DNA of 64,000 bases from Gordonia sp. PP30 (GCF_023100845.1 NZ_CP095864.1:1798001-1862000), one strand, 5' to 3'; numbered from the stretch's first letter, positions 1-9,071 are shown. Notes: a model not told the origin generated them from the sequence alone. Numbers and translations are program-made.

Positions 1-1
1 C

Positions 2-343
2 CGCGACGAGCTGATCGCGCTCGACGAGGCGCTCACCGACGCGAGCAACCTCGCCGAGGTCCGCTTCTCGGTGTACATCGGCGACCTGGACGGCGACGTG
101 GCCACCGCGGCCCGCGCTATCCTCGCGCAGGCGCCCGAGCCGGCCCACGGCGCGCTGGTCGCCGTCTCGCCGAACACCCACGACGTCGTCGTGGTCTCGG
201 GCTCCGAGGTGGCCGGCCGCGTCAACGACCGTGTCGCCGAGCTCGGGGTGACCGCCGCCGTGTCGGCGTTCCGCCACAACCAGCTGATCGACGGCCTGGT
301 CTCGGCCCTGCGCGTGATGGCCACCGCCGTCGCCCGCCCCTGA
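2..343 (+). CDS. DUF5130 / TPM-like protein, 3' part
   Basis: Partial gene entering from the left edge; the open frame begins at base 2 without a start codon and ends TGA at 341-343. The visible 113 residues read as one alpha/beta domain with the segments VYIGDLDGD, LVAVSPNTHDVVVVSG and a C-terminal helical stretch (NQLIDGLVSALRVMATAV). This resembles the TPM-like DUF5130 proteins found near pepN in mycobacteria; that assignment is from memory of the family and its position. The function of the family is not established. A strong hairpin follows at 383-414. Confidence 0.6.
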   Translation, partial: RDELIALDEALTDASNLAEVRFSVYIGDLDGDVATAARAILAQAPEPAHGALVAVSPNTHDVVVVSGSEVAGRVNDRVAELGVTAAVSAFRHNQLIDGLVSALRVMATAVARP

Positions 344-382
344 GGTCAGTGTCTCTAAGGTCAGCGGAGTAGATCCACGCGT

Positions 383-416
383 AAGGCGGCCACCTCGGAA
401 GGGGTGGCCGCCTTTC
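383..416. terminator. Intrinsic terminator hairpin
   Basis: Inverted repeat with arms AAGGCGGCCACC (383-394) and GGTGGCCGCCTT (403-414), 8-nt loop, followed by a pyrimidine-rich run. It lies downstream of the partial gene at the left edge and before the next plus-strand unit. Confidence 0.75.
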
Positions 417-502
417 TCTGTGCTCGCATCTGGCCGCTTTTGCGTGAAACGGAACCGGCCGGGCTCCCGGAACGTCTAAATATGGACGGGGGAGGGATAG
501 CC

Positions 503-811
503 ATGGGGGACGTGGAGTCGATCGAGGACGTCTGGCGCGATCGTGCCCGGGTCGCGAGCGAGGCGGCGGACGAGCTGGAGGACTTGGCCAATCAGCTGGA
601 GTCCATTCTCACGAGGAACGCGTTCGGAATCGGTTGCGTCGAAGGCGAGGTCCTGTTCGAGCGGCTCGGTCAGATCCGAAACGCTGCGGTCGATGCGTTC
701 CGGGCTCGCTCAGGGGAAGCACGGCAGTTGTCGGAACGCTGTCTTACGGCGGCCGCCGTCTATACGGCCGCCGACGAATCGAGCGCAGTCGAGCTGGGAG
801 CATCGGGGTGA
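503..811 (+). CDS. Small helical type VII secretion-like protein
   Basis: A 102-aa, mostly helical protein with no signal peptide. I start at ATG 503 because GGAGGG (491-496) sits 6 nt upstream; an in-frame ATG at 482 and further upstream starts are possible. Two predicted helices (about residues 5-32 and 48-85) are separated by a turn with FGIG in place of WxG. The C-terminal region carries YTAAD, which fits the YxxxD/E signal of ESX/type VII substrates. The stop codon overlaps the GTG of the DUF3558-like lipoprotein gene, so the two are translationally coupled. WXG100/EspC-like secretion is inferred from fold and motif; no secretion machinery is in the window. Confidence 0.6.
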   Translation: MGDVESIEDVWRDRARVASEAADELEDLANQLESILTRNAFGIGCVEGEVLFERLGQIRNAAVDAFRARSGEARQLSERCLTAAAVYTAADESSAVELGASG

Positions 812-1464
812 TCGCCGTCGGCCGACGCATCGGGCACTCAGCAGCAGTAGTGGGCATCTCGGTCACGGTGACGATCGTGACGGCGTGCACGTCCGTGGAT
901 GGGCGGCAAGCCGCGTCGCTTCGGACGGTTCCGAATTCGTCACCGATGCAGATTCGACAGACTGACGCGCAGGGCAGGAAGCTACCGTTCACGACAAAGT
1001 TCAGGCACCGGTGGAATTCTGCGAACAGTGGCACCACGTATGAGCCGTGTACAGCCGCCGGGTCTGCCGACGTGGACAGGCTGGGCGTAGACCTGACCAC
1101 GGTCAAGGACATTGCCGGCACAGACGGCCAGACCTCGCGGGGATGTACGTGGAAGTACTCGGGAGTCGACAGGGATCACGGTTGGTCGGTAACCCAAGTC
1201 GTTGGGAATTCGCCGAGCCTGGCGACGGACAAGCAGAAGCGGCGCAGCGTCTCTGATCAATGGCGGTCGGATGTCACTATCGACGGTCGCCTTGTGGGCC
1301 TGCACACGACCACGTATGGGCGTGCCTGCGACACCTATGTCCAATCGGGCCAGGCCGCGGTAAGTACTTTCGTCTCGGTGATCGATCGGGGCATCGGCAC
1401 TGACGAGGTCTGCGAGCGAGCCCTGGCCTTCACGCGCGCGACCATCGGTCAGATGCCCCCGTGA
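808..1464 (+). CDS. DUF3558-type lipoprotein
   Basis: A 218-aa predicted lipoprotein. The start GTG 808 overlaps the preceding stop (GTGA). The N-terminus has basic residues (GRRIGH), a hydrophobic stretch (VVGISVTVTIV) and a lipobox-like TAC at about residue 24. The mature part has paired cysteines (YEPCTAAG and GCTWKYSG; RACDTYVQ and DEVCERALAF), typical of DUF3558 lipoproteins of Mycobacteriales. The function of the family is unknown. Pairing with a small ESX-like protein suggests a cell-envelope role (inference). The ORF is open further upstream (634) but that part overlaps the neighbour and lacks a signal peptide. Confidence 0.65.
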   Translation: MIAVGRRIGHSAAVVGISVTVTIVTACTSVDGRQAASLRTVPNSSPMQIRQTDAQGRKLPFTTKFRHRWNSANSGTTYEPCTAAGSADVDRLGVDLTTVKDIAGTDGQTSRGCTWKYSGVDRDHGWSVTQVVGNSPSLATDKQKRRSVSDQWRSDVTIDGRLVGLHTTTYGRACDTYVQSGQAAVSTFVSVIDRGIGTDEVCERALAFTRATIGQMPP

Positions 1465-1514
1465 CCTGCCCCGTGACCCTCCCGAGCGGCCCCCTCTCAC
1501 TACCCAGAACGAAA

Positions 1515-1555
1515 CCCCGGGATCCGTTGCCCGATACGAGCAACAGATCCCGGGG
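1515..1555. terminator. Bidirectional terminator between convergent genes
   Basis: Long inverted repeat with outer arms CCCCGGGATC and GATCCCGGGG and an inner GTTGC/GCAAC pair, between the convergent lipoprotein gene and pepN. It can serve both directions. Confidence 0.75.
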
Positions 1556-1586
1556 GCTTCGCTGGGTACCGGGGTCGGTACCGGGG

Positions 1587-4184
1587 TCAGGTGGCGTCGT
1601 GGGTGCGGGCCTTCAGGGAGCGCTCCACGCCGGCACGACCCTCCAGGATCAGTCGTTCCAGCGCCGGGGGGACGTCGCCGGATGCCAGGAAGGCGTCGGC
1701 GGCGTCGAGGGCGGCGGCGCTGATGTCCCATGACGGGTACAGGCCGACGACGACCGTCTGGGCCACCTCGCTGGAGCGTCGTGCCCAGAGGTCGCTGACC
1801 GACTCGAAGTAGCGTTCGGTGAACGGCAGCAGCAGTTCGGTCTGGCCCGCGCGGTTGATGCCCTCGATCATCGCGCGCACGGTCACGTTGGCGACCGTGT
1901 CGTCGTCGAAGGCCGTGCTCCAGGCGGCCTCCTTGGCCTCGGCGAGCGGCCGGGCGGCGCGCGCCGCCTCGGCGTGGCGGGCGCCGGCGGCGGTGTTGTC
2001 GCGGGCCGCCTCGGCGTCGATCGCCGGGGTACCGGACGCCTCGGCATCCAGGGCGCCGGCCGCGGCCAGCGCCTTGACCAGCTTCCAGCGCAGTTCCGCG
2101 TCGACCACCAGCCCGGCCAGGCCGACGGTCGCGGGGTCGTCGCCGTCGAGCAGCGATCGCAGGGCGGGGAGCTGGTCGTCGTTCACCACGCCGCCCAGCA
2201 GCGCGTTCACGAACGCCAGCTGGTGATCCGAGCCGGGCTCGGCGGCGCGGGCGAGGTCGAGCAACCGGGCCGCGAACGACGGCCAGCCCTCGGTGATCGC
2301 CCAGTGCGGATCGGCGTACGACTCCAGCGCCGTCCCGGCCTGCAGCAGCACGCGCTGAACGACGCCGATCTCGGATTCGGCGCCGATCCCGGCGCTGACG
2401 AGCGCGACGAAGTCGCGGGCCCGCATCTCGGCCTGGCGGGTCATCTCCCACGCCGCCGACCACACCAGGGTGCGCGGCAGCGAGTCGGCGATGTCGGCGA
2501 TGCGGGCGGTCGCGGTGGCCAGGGACCGCGGGTCCAGGCGGACCGACGCGTAGGTGAGGTCGTCGTCGTTCAGCAGGATCAGCTGGCCGCGCGGGACGCC
2601 GACCAGCTCGGGGACCTCGGTGCGCGGGCCGTCGACGTCGATCTCGACGCTGTGCGTGCGGACCAGCTTGCCGTCGGCGTCGTCGTCGTAGATCCCGATG
2701 CGCAGGCGGTGCACGCGGACGCCGCCCGGCTCGCGCTTCTCCAGTCCGCCCGCGGCCGGCTCGGCGCCGCCCTGCAGGACGGCGAAATCGGTGAAGCGGC
2801 CCTGCTCGTCGAGCAGGAAGTCGGGCTCCAGGGCGTTGATACCGGTGGTCTTGAGCCACTGGTCGCCCCAGCTGGACAGGTCACGGCCGGAGGCGCGTTC
2901 CAGGGCACCGACCAGGTCGGCGAAAGTGGCGTTGCCGAAGCGGTGCTCGGTGAAGTACTCGCGCAGACCGGTCAGGAACGGCTCCAGACCGACGTAGGCG
3001 ACGAGCTGCTTGAGCACCGACGCACCCTTGGCGTAGGTGATGCCGTCGAAGTTCACCTCGACGGCCTGCAGGTCGACCATGTCGGCGGCGATCGGATGGG
3101 TCGACGGCAGCTGGTCCTGCCGGTACGCCCACGACTTCTCGACGTTCGCGAAGGTGGTCCAGGCGTTGGTGTACTCGGTGGCGCCGACCTGGGCCAACAC
3201 CGAGGCGAAGGTCGCGAACGACTCGTTGAGCCACAGGTCGTCCCACCACTTCATGGTCACCAGGTCGCCGAACCACATGTGCGCCATCTCGTGCAGGACG
3301 GTCTCGTTGCGGCGCTCGTACAGATAGCGGGTGACCCGCGAGCGGAAGACGTAGTCCTCCAGGAAGGTCACCGCGCCGGCGTTCTCCATCGCCCCGGCGT
3401 TGAACTCGGGGACGAACAGCTGGTCGTACTTGCCGAACGCGTACGGCACGCCGAAGGTGCGGTGGTAGAAACCGAAACCCTGCTTGGTCTCGGTGAACAG
3501 CCGCTCGGCATCCATGTGCTCGGCGAGCGAGGCACGGCAGTACAGCCCGAGGGGGATGGTGCCGTGGTCGTCGGCGTACTCGTCGGTCCACTTCGCGTAC
3601 GGCCCGGCGATCAGGGCGACGAGGTAGGTGCTCATCACCTCGGTGGTCGCGAACACGTGCGTGCGGGCGGCGCCGTCCGCGGAGGTCTGGGTGACCGGCG
3701 CGTTGGAGATCACCTCCCAGCTCTCGGGCGCAGTCACCGTCAACGTGTAGGTGGCCTTGAGATCGGGCTGGTCGAAGCAGGCGAACATCCGCTTCGCGTC
3801 GGCGGTCTCGAACTGCGAGTACAGGTACACCGCACCGTCGGCGGGATCGACGAAGCGGTGCAGACCCTCACCGGTGTTGGAGTAAGCGCAGTCGGCGACC
3901 ACCGACAGGACGTTCTCCTCCGCGAGGTCCGGCAGCGCCAATCCGGCCGACTCGTCGTAGTCGGACACGTCCAGGTCGACCCCATTCAGATTCGCCGAAA
4001 TCAGCTGCGGCGCAACAAGATCGATGAACGACGACGCCCCCGGCGTCGCGGTGAACGTCACCACGGTGTGCGAGGCGAAGGTCTCCTCGCCGGTGGTGAG
4101 GTCGAGGTCGATGCGATAGTTCTGGATGTCGAGAACGGCGGCGCGCTCGGCGGCGGCGGACCGCGTGAGATTGGGAGGAGTCAC
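1587..4184 (-). CDS. pepN: Aminopeptidase N (M1 zinc metallopeptidase)
   Basis: An 865-aa cytosolic M1 aminopeptidase that removes N-terminal residues from peptides. The N-terminal beta domain is followed by the substrate-binding motif GAMEN (about residue 265) and the zinc site HEMAHMWFGDL (about residue 300) with the downstream Glu in NESFA. A large helical C-terminal domain fills the rest. Length matches actinobacterial PepN (about 860 aa). The start MTPPNLTR gives the family N-terminus. The adjacent divergent gene is a Rv2466c homologue, the same neighbour as pepN in Mycobacterium tuberculosis. Confidence 0.95.
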   Translation of the reverse strand: MTPPNLTRSAAAERAAVLDIQNYRIDLDLTTGEETFASHTVVTFTATPGASSFIDLVAPQLISANLNGVDLDVSDYDESAGLALPDLAEENVLSVVADCAYSNTGEGLHRFVDPADGAVYLYSQFETADAKRMFACFDQPDLKATYTLTVTAPESWEVISNAPVTQTSADGAARTHVFATTEVMSTYLVALIAGPYAKWTDEYADDHGTIPLGLYCRASLAEHMDAERLFTETKQGFGFYHRTFGVPYAFGKYDQLFVPEFNAGAMENAGAVTFLEDYVFRSRVTRYLYERRNETVLHEMAHMWFGDLVTMKWWDDLWLNESFATFASVLAQVGATEYTNAWTTFANVEKSWAYRQDQLPSTHPIAADMVDLQAVEVNFDGITYAKGASVLKQLVAYVGLEPFLTGLREYFTEHRFGNATFADLVGALERASGRDLSSWGDQWLKTTGINALEPDFLLDEQGRFTDFAVLQGGAEPAAGGLEKREPGGVRVHRLRIGIYDDDADGKLVRTHSVEIDVDGPRTEVPELVGVPRGQLILLNDDDLTYASVRLDPRSLATATARIADIADSLPRTLVWSAAWEMTRQAEMRARDFVALVSAGIGAESEIGVVQRVLLQAGTALESYADPHWAITEGWPSFAARLLDLARAAEPGSDHQLAFVNALLGGVVNDDQLPALRSLLDGDDPATVGLAGLVVDAELRWKLVKALAAAGALDAEASGTPAIDAEAARDNTAAGARHAEAARAARPLAEAKEAAWSTAFDDDTVANVTVRAMIEGINRAGQTELLLPFTERYFESVSDLWARRSSEVAQTVVVGLYPSWDISAAALDAADAFLASGDVPPALERLILEGRAGVERSLKARTHDAT

Positions 4185-4261
4185 AGCGTCGACTGTATCC
4201 CCGCGCGGGCCCCGGCGGCAGCGGGCGGCGCAGCGGGCCGCGCGGTGCTTGAATGGGTGGC

Positions 4262-4870
4262 ATGGCTGAACGCGATCGTGTGGATTTCTGGTTCGACCCC
4301 CTCTGCCCGTGGTGCTGGATCACCTCGCGCTGGATCCTGGAGGCGGAGAAGGTGCGGCCCATCGATGTGAACTTCCACATCATGAGCCTCGCCGTGCTCA
4401 ACGAGGGCCGGGACATCCCGGAGTCGTACCGGGCGATGCTCGCCGACGCGATGGGGCCGGTCCGCGTGCTCGCCGCCGCGGCCGACCGGCACGGCGACCA
4501 GGTCCTCGCACCGCTCTACGCCGCGATGGGCACCGAGCGCCACGACAACGGCAACCACGACGCGGCCTCGGTGATCACGAACGCGCTCGCGGCGGCCGGC
4601 CTCGAAGCCGACCTGGCGGAGGCGGCGACCTCGACGTCGTACGACGACACCATCCGGGCGAGTCACCACGAGGGCATGGACAAGGTGGGCCCGGACGTCG
4701 GCACACCGACCATTCACGTCAACGGCATCGCCTTCTTCGGGCCCGTGCTGTCGAAGATCCCGCGCGGCGAGGAGGCCGGCCGGGTGTGGGACGGCGTCGT
4801 CGCGCTGGCGAGCTACCCGCACTTCTTCGAACTCAAGCGCACCCGCACCGAGGACCCCGACTTCACCTGA
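4262..4870 (+). CDS. Mycothiol-dependent reductase, Rv2466c-like (DsbA fold)
   Basis: A 202-aa thioredoxin-fold protein of the DsbA/FrnE type. The active-site motif CPWC lies at about residues 17-20 (DPLCPWCW), and the cis-Pro loop is GTPTIHVNG near residue 150. The M. tuberculosis homologue Rv2466c uses mycothiol to reduce disulfides and activates nitro prodrugs; it also lies beside pepN. I start at ATG 4262 (MAERDRV); an in-frame ATG 9 nt upstream adds only three residues. It is divergent from pepN with about 77 bp between, so the two may share a promoter region. Confidence 0.88.
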   Translation: MAERDRVDFWFDPLCPWCWITSRWILEAEKVRPIDVNFHIMSLAVLNEGRDIPESYRAMLADAMGPVRVLAAAADRHGDQVLAPLYAAMGTERHDNGNHDAASVITNALAAAGLEADLAEAATSTSYDDTIRASHHEGMDKVGPDVGTPTIHVNGIAFFGPVLSKIPRGEEAGRVWDGVVALASYPHFFELKRTRTEDPDFT

Positions 4871-4926
4871 TCTCGGTACCCGCCGAGGCCGCCACGGGGA
4901 GCGGAGTGTCCGCACCGTGGGTGGGC

Positions 4927-5940
4927 TCAGAACTTCGGGGGAGTGACCAGCCCGTTCGGGAGCGATCCGGCGGGGACCTCGCGCGGCGCCGGCGGCGTCG
5001 CGATCGGCACGGTGTGGCCGCTGCCGACGCCGCGCCTGGCGGTGCGCGGACGGAAGAACAGCGAACCGGCCCGGGTCCGGTCGCGCAGCGCGGACGCCCG
5101 CCAGGTGAGCACCGGGTGATTGGCCAGCAGGTTGACCAGCGTCACGAAGAAGCCCTTCTCCTGCGTGGCGCGGTCGGCGAACTGGTCGTAGTCGACCGCG
5201 GTCAGCATGTACTTGCCCGCCGCGAGCAGGCCGATCGCGGGCGGCGCCCCGGCCGGATGGGTGTAGTAGCCGTAGTTGTCGGCGGTGTACTCCTGCGCGC
5301 GCGACAGCGTGGTGCCCAGGATCGGCACCGACATCAGGGTGCCGGTGAACAACTGCCGCCAGTACGACGTGTGACCGGCCGCGAGATGTCCCACCTCGTG
5401 CCCGATCACGAATTCCAGCGCCTCCGGGTTGCGGGCCTTGCCGCCCACCTCGAACAGGTCCGAATAGACGACGATGTAGCGGCGGAACCCGTGGCCCGAG
5501 GCGAACGCGTTGATCGCGCCGTTGCCGTTCACCACGTAGCCGTCGGGCGCGTAGTGCAGGCCGTAGCGCGCGGCGGCCTCGATCAGCATCCGGTATCCCT
5601 CGGGGAACTGCGTCGGCGACATCTGCACACCGTTGACGCGCTGCTGCGCGTACAGCACGCCGCGGCCGATCAGCAGGAGCAGCGGCAACGCGAGGATCAG
5701 CAGGAAGTACTCGCTGATGTTCCCGATCGCGACGAGGACCAGCACCGCGAGGTAGCCGGCCAGGCTGAGTGCGATCAGCAGCACCAGCATCGGGATCTCG
5801 CCCGGATGCCGGCGCGGGGCGCCGGAATACTTGGCCGGCGGCCGCCAGACGGCGTCCGGGCCGGGCTGATGCGTGGGCGGCGCCTCGACCTTGGAGTCGG
5901 GTACGCCGGGAACGGAGGGGATGGGCGCGTGGGTGTCCAC
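4927..5940 (-). CDS. Membrane-bound M48-family metallopeptidase
   Basis: A 337-aa protein. A proline-rich cytoplasmic N-terminus (about 50 residues) is followed by two adjacent membrane helices (LVLLIALSLAGYLAVLVLVA and the following leucine-rich segment). The peptidase domain has the zinc motif HEVGH (about residue 182) and a downstream third-ligand helix around RAQEYTADNYG. This is the HtpX/M48 architecture used for membrane-protein quality control. A third hydrophobic patch follows HEVGH (TGTLMSVPILG). The substrate is unknown. It is convergent with the oxidoreductase gene and divergent from rpiB (23 bp gap). Confidence 0.85.
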   Translation of the reverse strand: MDTHAPIPSVPGVPDSKVEAPPTHQPGPDAVWRPPAKYSGAPRRHPGEIPMLVLLIALSLAGYLAVLVLVAIGNISEYFLLILALPLLLLIGRGVLYAQQRVNGVQMSPTQFPEGYRMLIEAAARYGLHYAPDGYVVNGNGAINAFASGHGFRRYIVVYSDLFEVGGKARNPEALEFVIGHEVGHLAAGHTSYWRQLFTGTLMSVPILGTTLSRAQEYTADNYGYYTHPAGAPPAIGLLAAGKYMLTAVDYDQFADRATQEKGFFVTLVNLLANHPVLTWRASALRDRTRAGSLFFRPRTARRGVGSGHTVPIATPPAPREVPAGSLPNGLVTPPKF

Positions 5941-5963
5941 CCCACCAATCTATAGTGACGGGC

Positions 5964-6434
5964 ATGCGGATTTACCTGGGTGCCGACCACGCCGGCTTCG
6001 AGCGCAAGAACGAGATCGCCGATCATCTGCGGGCCGCCGGTCACGAGGTGATCGACTGCGGTGCGCACACCTACGATGCTCTCGACGACTACCCGCCGTT
6101 CTGCATCGAGGCGGCCGAGCGCGTCGTCGCCGATCCGGGCAGCCTCGGCATCGTCCTCGGCGGCAGCGGCAACGGTGAGCAGATCGCCGCCAACAAGGTC
6201 AAGGGTGCCCGCTGCGCGCTGGCCTGGAGCACCGAGACCGCGCAGCTGGCCCGCGAGCACAACAACGCCCAGCTGATCGGCATCGGCGGCCGCATGCACT
6301 CCAAGGAGGAGGCGCTGGCCATCGTCGACGCCTTCGTGTCGACCGCCTGGTCGGAGGAGCCGCGTCACCAGCGCCGCATCGACCTGCTCGCCGACTACGA
6401 GCGCACCGGCGAGAACCACCTGCCGCAGGCCTGA
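5964..6434 (+). CDS. rpiB: Ribose-5-phosphate isomerase B
   Basis: A 156-aa RpiB that interconverts ribose-5-phosphate and ribulose-5-phosphate in the pentose phosphate pathway. The N-terminus MRIYLGADHAGFERK carries the substrate-binding DHAG motif, and GGSGNGEQIAANKV is the phosphate/anion-hole loop. Length and sequence match actinobacterial RpiB. ATG 5964 gives the exact family start. The next gene (nei-like) begins 13 nt after the stop, so they are probably co-transcribed, as in M. tuberculosis (Rv2465c-Rv2464c). Confidence 0.93.
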   Translation: MRIYLGADHAGFERKNEIADHLRAAGHEVIDCGAHTYDALDDYPPFCIEAAERVVADPGSLGIVLGGSGNGEQIAANKVKGARCALAWSTETAQLAREHNNAQLIGIGGRMHSKEEALAIVDAFVSTAWSEEPRHQRRIDLLADYERTGENHLPQA

Positions 6435-6446
6435 CGGCCGCCACCC

Positions 6447-7259
6447 ATGCCCGAGGGTCATGCGCTGCACCGGCTCGCCCGGCGGCAGTCGCAGCAGTTC
6501 GGCGGCCAGCGGGTCCGGGTCAGCAGCCCGCAGGGGCGCTTCGGTCCCGAGGCCGCACTGCTCGACGGGCTCGTCTTCGAGGGCGCGCAGGCCTGGGGCA
6601 AGCACCTGATCTACCGGCTCGGTGATGCCGGTGAGCGTCTGGTGCACATTCATCTGGGCATCTACGGCGCCTTCACCGAGGAGTCGTTGCCGATGCCGGA
6701 GCCGACCGGTCAGATCCGGCTGCGGATGGTCGGCGACGACCTCGGCGTCGACCTGCGCGGGCCCAACGCCTGCGAGCTGTACACACCGGAGGACCTCGAC
6801 GCCCTGATCGCCCGGCTCGGGCCCGATCCGCTGCGTGACGACGCCGACCCGGAGCGGGCGTGGCGGGCGATCAGCCGGTCCCGGCGCCCGATCGGCTCGC
6901 TGCTGATGGACCAGAAGGTGATCGCCGGGGTCGGCAACATCTATCGCGCGGAAGTGCTGTTCCGCACCGGCATCGAGCCGATGCGGCCCGGCACCACGAT
7001 CACCCGCGGCGAGTTCGACGCGATCTGGGCCGACCTGGCCGAACTGATGCCGATCGGCATGGCGAAAGGGCGGATCCACGTCGTCCGCCCCGAGGACGAC
7101 CACGGCGCCCCGGCGTACGCCCCGGACCGGCCCCGCACCTACGTGTACCGGCGGGCCGGCGAGGCCTGCCGGCTGTGCGGCACAGCGGTGTCGTGGCGGG
7201 AGCTGGAAGGACGCAACCTGTTCTGGTGCGCCTCGTGCCAGTCCTCTGCCGCCGGCTGA
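6447..7259 (+). CDS. nei: Endonuclease VIII-like DNA glycosylase/AP lyase
   Basis: A 270-aa Fpg/Nei-family base-excision repair enzyme. The catalytic N-terminus PEGH (Pro-2, Glu-3 after Met removal) is of Nei rather than Fpg type (PELP). The helix-two-turn-helix segment VIAGVGNIYRAE lies near residue 160. The C-terminal zinc finger uses CRLC (about residue 240) and CASC (about residue 260). It probably removes oxidised pyrimidines. It is the paralogue of mutM at 52821 and follows rpiB in one operon. Confidence 0.9.
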   Translation: MPEGHALHRLARRQSQQFGGQRVRVSSPQGRFGPEAALLDGLVFEGAQAWGKHLIYRLGDAGERLVHIHLGIYGAFTEESLPMPEPTGQIRLRMVGDDLGVDLRGPNACELYTPEDLDALIARLGPDPLRDDADPERAWRAISRSRRPIGSLLMDQKVIAGVGNIYRAEVLFRTGIEPMRPGTTITRGEFDAIWADLAELMPIGMAKGRIHVVRPEDDHGAPAYAPDRPRTYVYRRAGEACRLCGTAVSWRELEGRNLFWCASCQSSAAG

Positions 7260-7373
7260 GGCTTCGACGGGCTCAGCCGGCGGAGCGGACTCTCATCGGC
7301 CGGAGTGGATTCTCAGAGGACGTTCAGCCGTCTGCCCGGGTCCCTCCCAGGAGGTGCGGCCACCCTGGAAGGC

Positions 7374-8285
7374 ATGACCAGCTTCCCGACGGGCCGCGGC
7401 CCGGTGACGGTGCTCGCCGTGGGCGGCACCGGCGAATCATTCCCCGGCGACCGCCGGACCGAGGTGACCGGCATGCTCGCCGGTGTCACCCGCGCGCTCG
7501 ACGACCGCTTCACCGCGCGCTGGGTGCCGTACCCGGCCAGCTACGGGCCCACCCCGCGCCCGGACGGCGAATGCTATCTGACCAGCGTGTCGCGCGGTGT
7601 GACGGCGCTGTCGCGGGCCATCGCCCAGACCCTCGCCGACGACCCGCACGCCACCGTGATGCTGATCGGCTACTCGCAGGGTGCGGTGGTGATCCGGCGG
7701 CTCCTGGCGCACCCGTCGTCCGGGCACCTGCTGCCGTCGATCGCGGCGGTCGGCTTCGTCGCCGACCCCCATCAGCCGCCCGGAGCGGTCGACGGCTGCG
7801 AGGGCTGGGGTGTGGCCGGGCCGGGGCCCGCGCTGCCCGGGGACATCCCCGCGTTCTGGATCGGGGCCGCCGACGACATGATCTGCAACGCGAGCCCGGA
7901 CTCGCTGCTGCGCGACGTCGCCGACCTGTCCGGCGTGTTCTCGGCCGGGCATGTGCGGCTGTGGCTCACCGACGCGTACGGCCGGGTCCGCTCGGCGCGG
8001 TTGCAGAACGCTCCGCGGACCGCGATCACGCCCGCGCAGTGGCGGCGGGACGTCGGCCGCGTCGCGCGGGCCGCCCGCGAGGTCCGCGGCTACCTGCCGT
8101 CGTCGGTGCAGTGGCGGCGGTGGCGGGTGCGCAACAGCCTCGGCGGGCGCCACGTGTCGTACGACGTCGAGCCCTACCGGCGGGCGCCGCTCACCGATCC
8201 GGACACCACCGGATGCGAGGCGCTCGCGCACTGGTTGCAGTTGCAGGCCACGCTGGGGGAGAGCGGTCGCCGGACCGCGGCATGA
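7374..8285 (+). CDS. LysB/cutinase-like alpha/beta hydrolase
   Basis: A 303-aa alpha/beta hydrolase. The nucleophile elbow is GYSQG (about residue 99). The candidate catalytic Asp is in the PAFWIGAADDMICN segment, and HVRLW or a later His could complete the triad. Sequence and length resemble LysB/PE-PPE/cutinase-like esterases of mycolata and their phages, which cleave mycolyl ester or lipid ester bonds. No signal peptide is visible, unlike secreted cutinases. The start ATG 7374 has GGAAGG 5 nt upstream. The specificity assignment is inference. Confidence 0.65.
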   Translation: MTSFPTGRGPVTVLAVGGTGESFPGDRRTEVTGMLAGVTRALDDRFTARWVPYPASYGPTPRPDGECYLTSVSRGVTALSRAIAQTLADDPHATVMLIGYSQGAVVIRRLLAHPSSGHLLPSIAAVGFVADPHQPPGAVDGCEGWGVAGPGPALPGDIPAFWIGAADDMICNASPDSLLRDVADLSGVFSAGHVRLWLTDAYGRVRSARLQNAPRTAITPAQWRRDVGRVARAAREVRGYLPSSVQWRRWRVRNSLGGRHVSYDVEPYRRAPLTDPDTTGCEALAHWLQLQATLGESGRRTAA

Positions 8286-8301
8286 GAACCCGGGATGCGA
8301 A

Positions 8302-8335
8302 ACGAGGTCCCACCCGTGATCGGGTGGGACCTCGT
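8302..8335. terminator. Bidirectional terminator
   Basis: Perfect 15-bp inverted repeat (ACGAGGTCCCACCCG / CGGGTGGGACCTCGT) with a 4-nt loop, between the convergent hydrolase and L,D-transpeptidase genes. Confidence 0.8.
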
Positions 8336-8357
8336 CTCGTAGGTCAGCGCGGTGCGA

Positions 8358-9071
8358 CTAGCTGGAGTCGGCCGGGCCCTTGGTGCCGCGGATGACGACC
8401 GGGGTGCCGGTCGGGATGTTCTCGTACACCCAGCGGCCGTTCTCGGTGCTCACGTTGAGGCAGCCGTGGCTCACGTTGCTGTGGCCCTGCTGCTCGACCG
8501 ACCACGGCGCGGCGTGGATGAACACGCCGTCGTTGGTCAGGCGGGTCGCGTACTCGACGTAGGTGCGGTAACCCTCGGGCGAGTCGACCGGCACACCGTA
8601 GGTGGAGCTGTCCATGTACATGTCACGGTACTTCTCCTTGGTGTGGAAGGTTCCGTGCTGCGTCGGGTGCGCATCGCTGCCCATGGAGACCGGCATGTTC
8701 TTGACGAGCTTGCCGTCCTTCCACCAGTAGAGGCGGTGGTCGCTGTCGACCGCGAGGGCGACGTAACCGGACTTGGTCGCGACGTTCGGCATGGCCGGGA
8801 CGCCCGGCTCGGCCGGCGGCGTCGACTTCTTCGGCGTCGGCTTGGTGTGCGACGGAGGGGTCGGCAGACCCGGGATCTCCGGCACGTCGATGGTCGGGCC
8901 GCCCGGGAAGATGGTGACCTTGCCGGCCGGTTCGGCATTCGCGACGGCCGGCACTGCGATGGACAGGGCTGCGCCGGTCACGGCGACAGCGACGAGTCGG
9001 GCAGTAAGGCTATTACGTCGGCCCGAAGACTTGGCGGAAAACACGTGGTCAAAACCTTCGTTCGTGGTCAT
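8358..9071 (-). CDS. Secreted L,D-transpeptidase
   Basis: A 237-aa secreted YkuD-domain enzyme that forms 3-3 cross-links in peptidoglycan. ATG 9071 opens an N-region with RRNSLTARL and a hydrophobic core ending AVANAEP, a signal peptide. A Pro-rich linker (about residues 60-90, PTPPSHTKPTPKKSTPP) spans the wall. The catalytic domain carries HAAPWS and the signature SHGCLNV with the nucleophilic Cys. It is shorter than M. tuberculosis LdtMt2 because the Ig-like domains are missing. The upstream in-frame extension to 9221 would not begin with a signal peptide. Confidence 0.9.
   Translation of the reverse strand: MTTNEGFDHVFSAKSSGRRNSLTARLVAVAVTGAALSIAVPAVANAEPAGKVTIFPGGPTIDVPEIPGLPTPPSHTKPTPKKSTPPAEPGVPAMPNVATKSGYVALAVDSDHRLYWWKDGKLVKNMPVSMGSDAHPTQHGTFHTKEKYRDMYMDSSTYGVPVDSPEGYRTYVEYATRLTNDGVFIHAAPWSVEQQGHSNVSHGCLNVSTENGRWVYENIPTGTPVVIRGTKGPADSS

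Noticed and set aside
982..2859. Long minus-strand ORF (625 codons) opposite pepN
   Set aside because: It is in a different frame of the same strand as pepN; Arg/Gly/Pro-rich composition marks it as a high-GC shadow.
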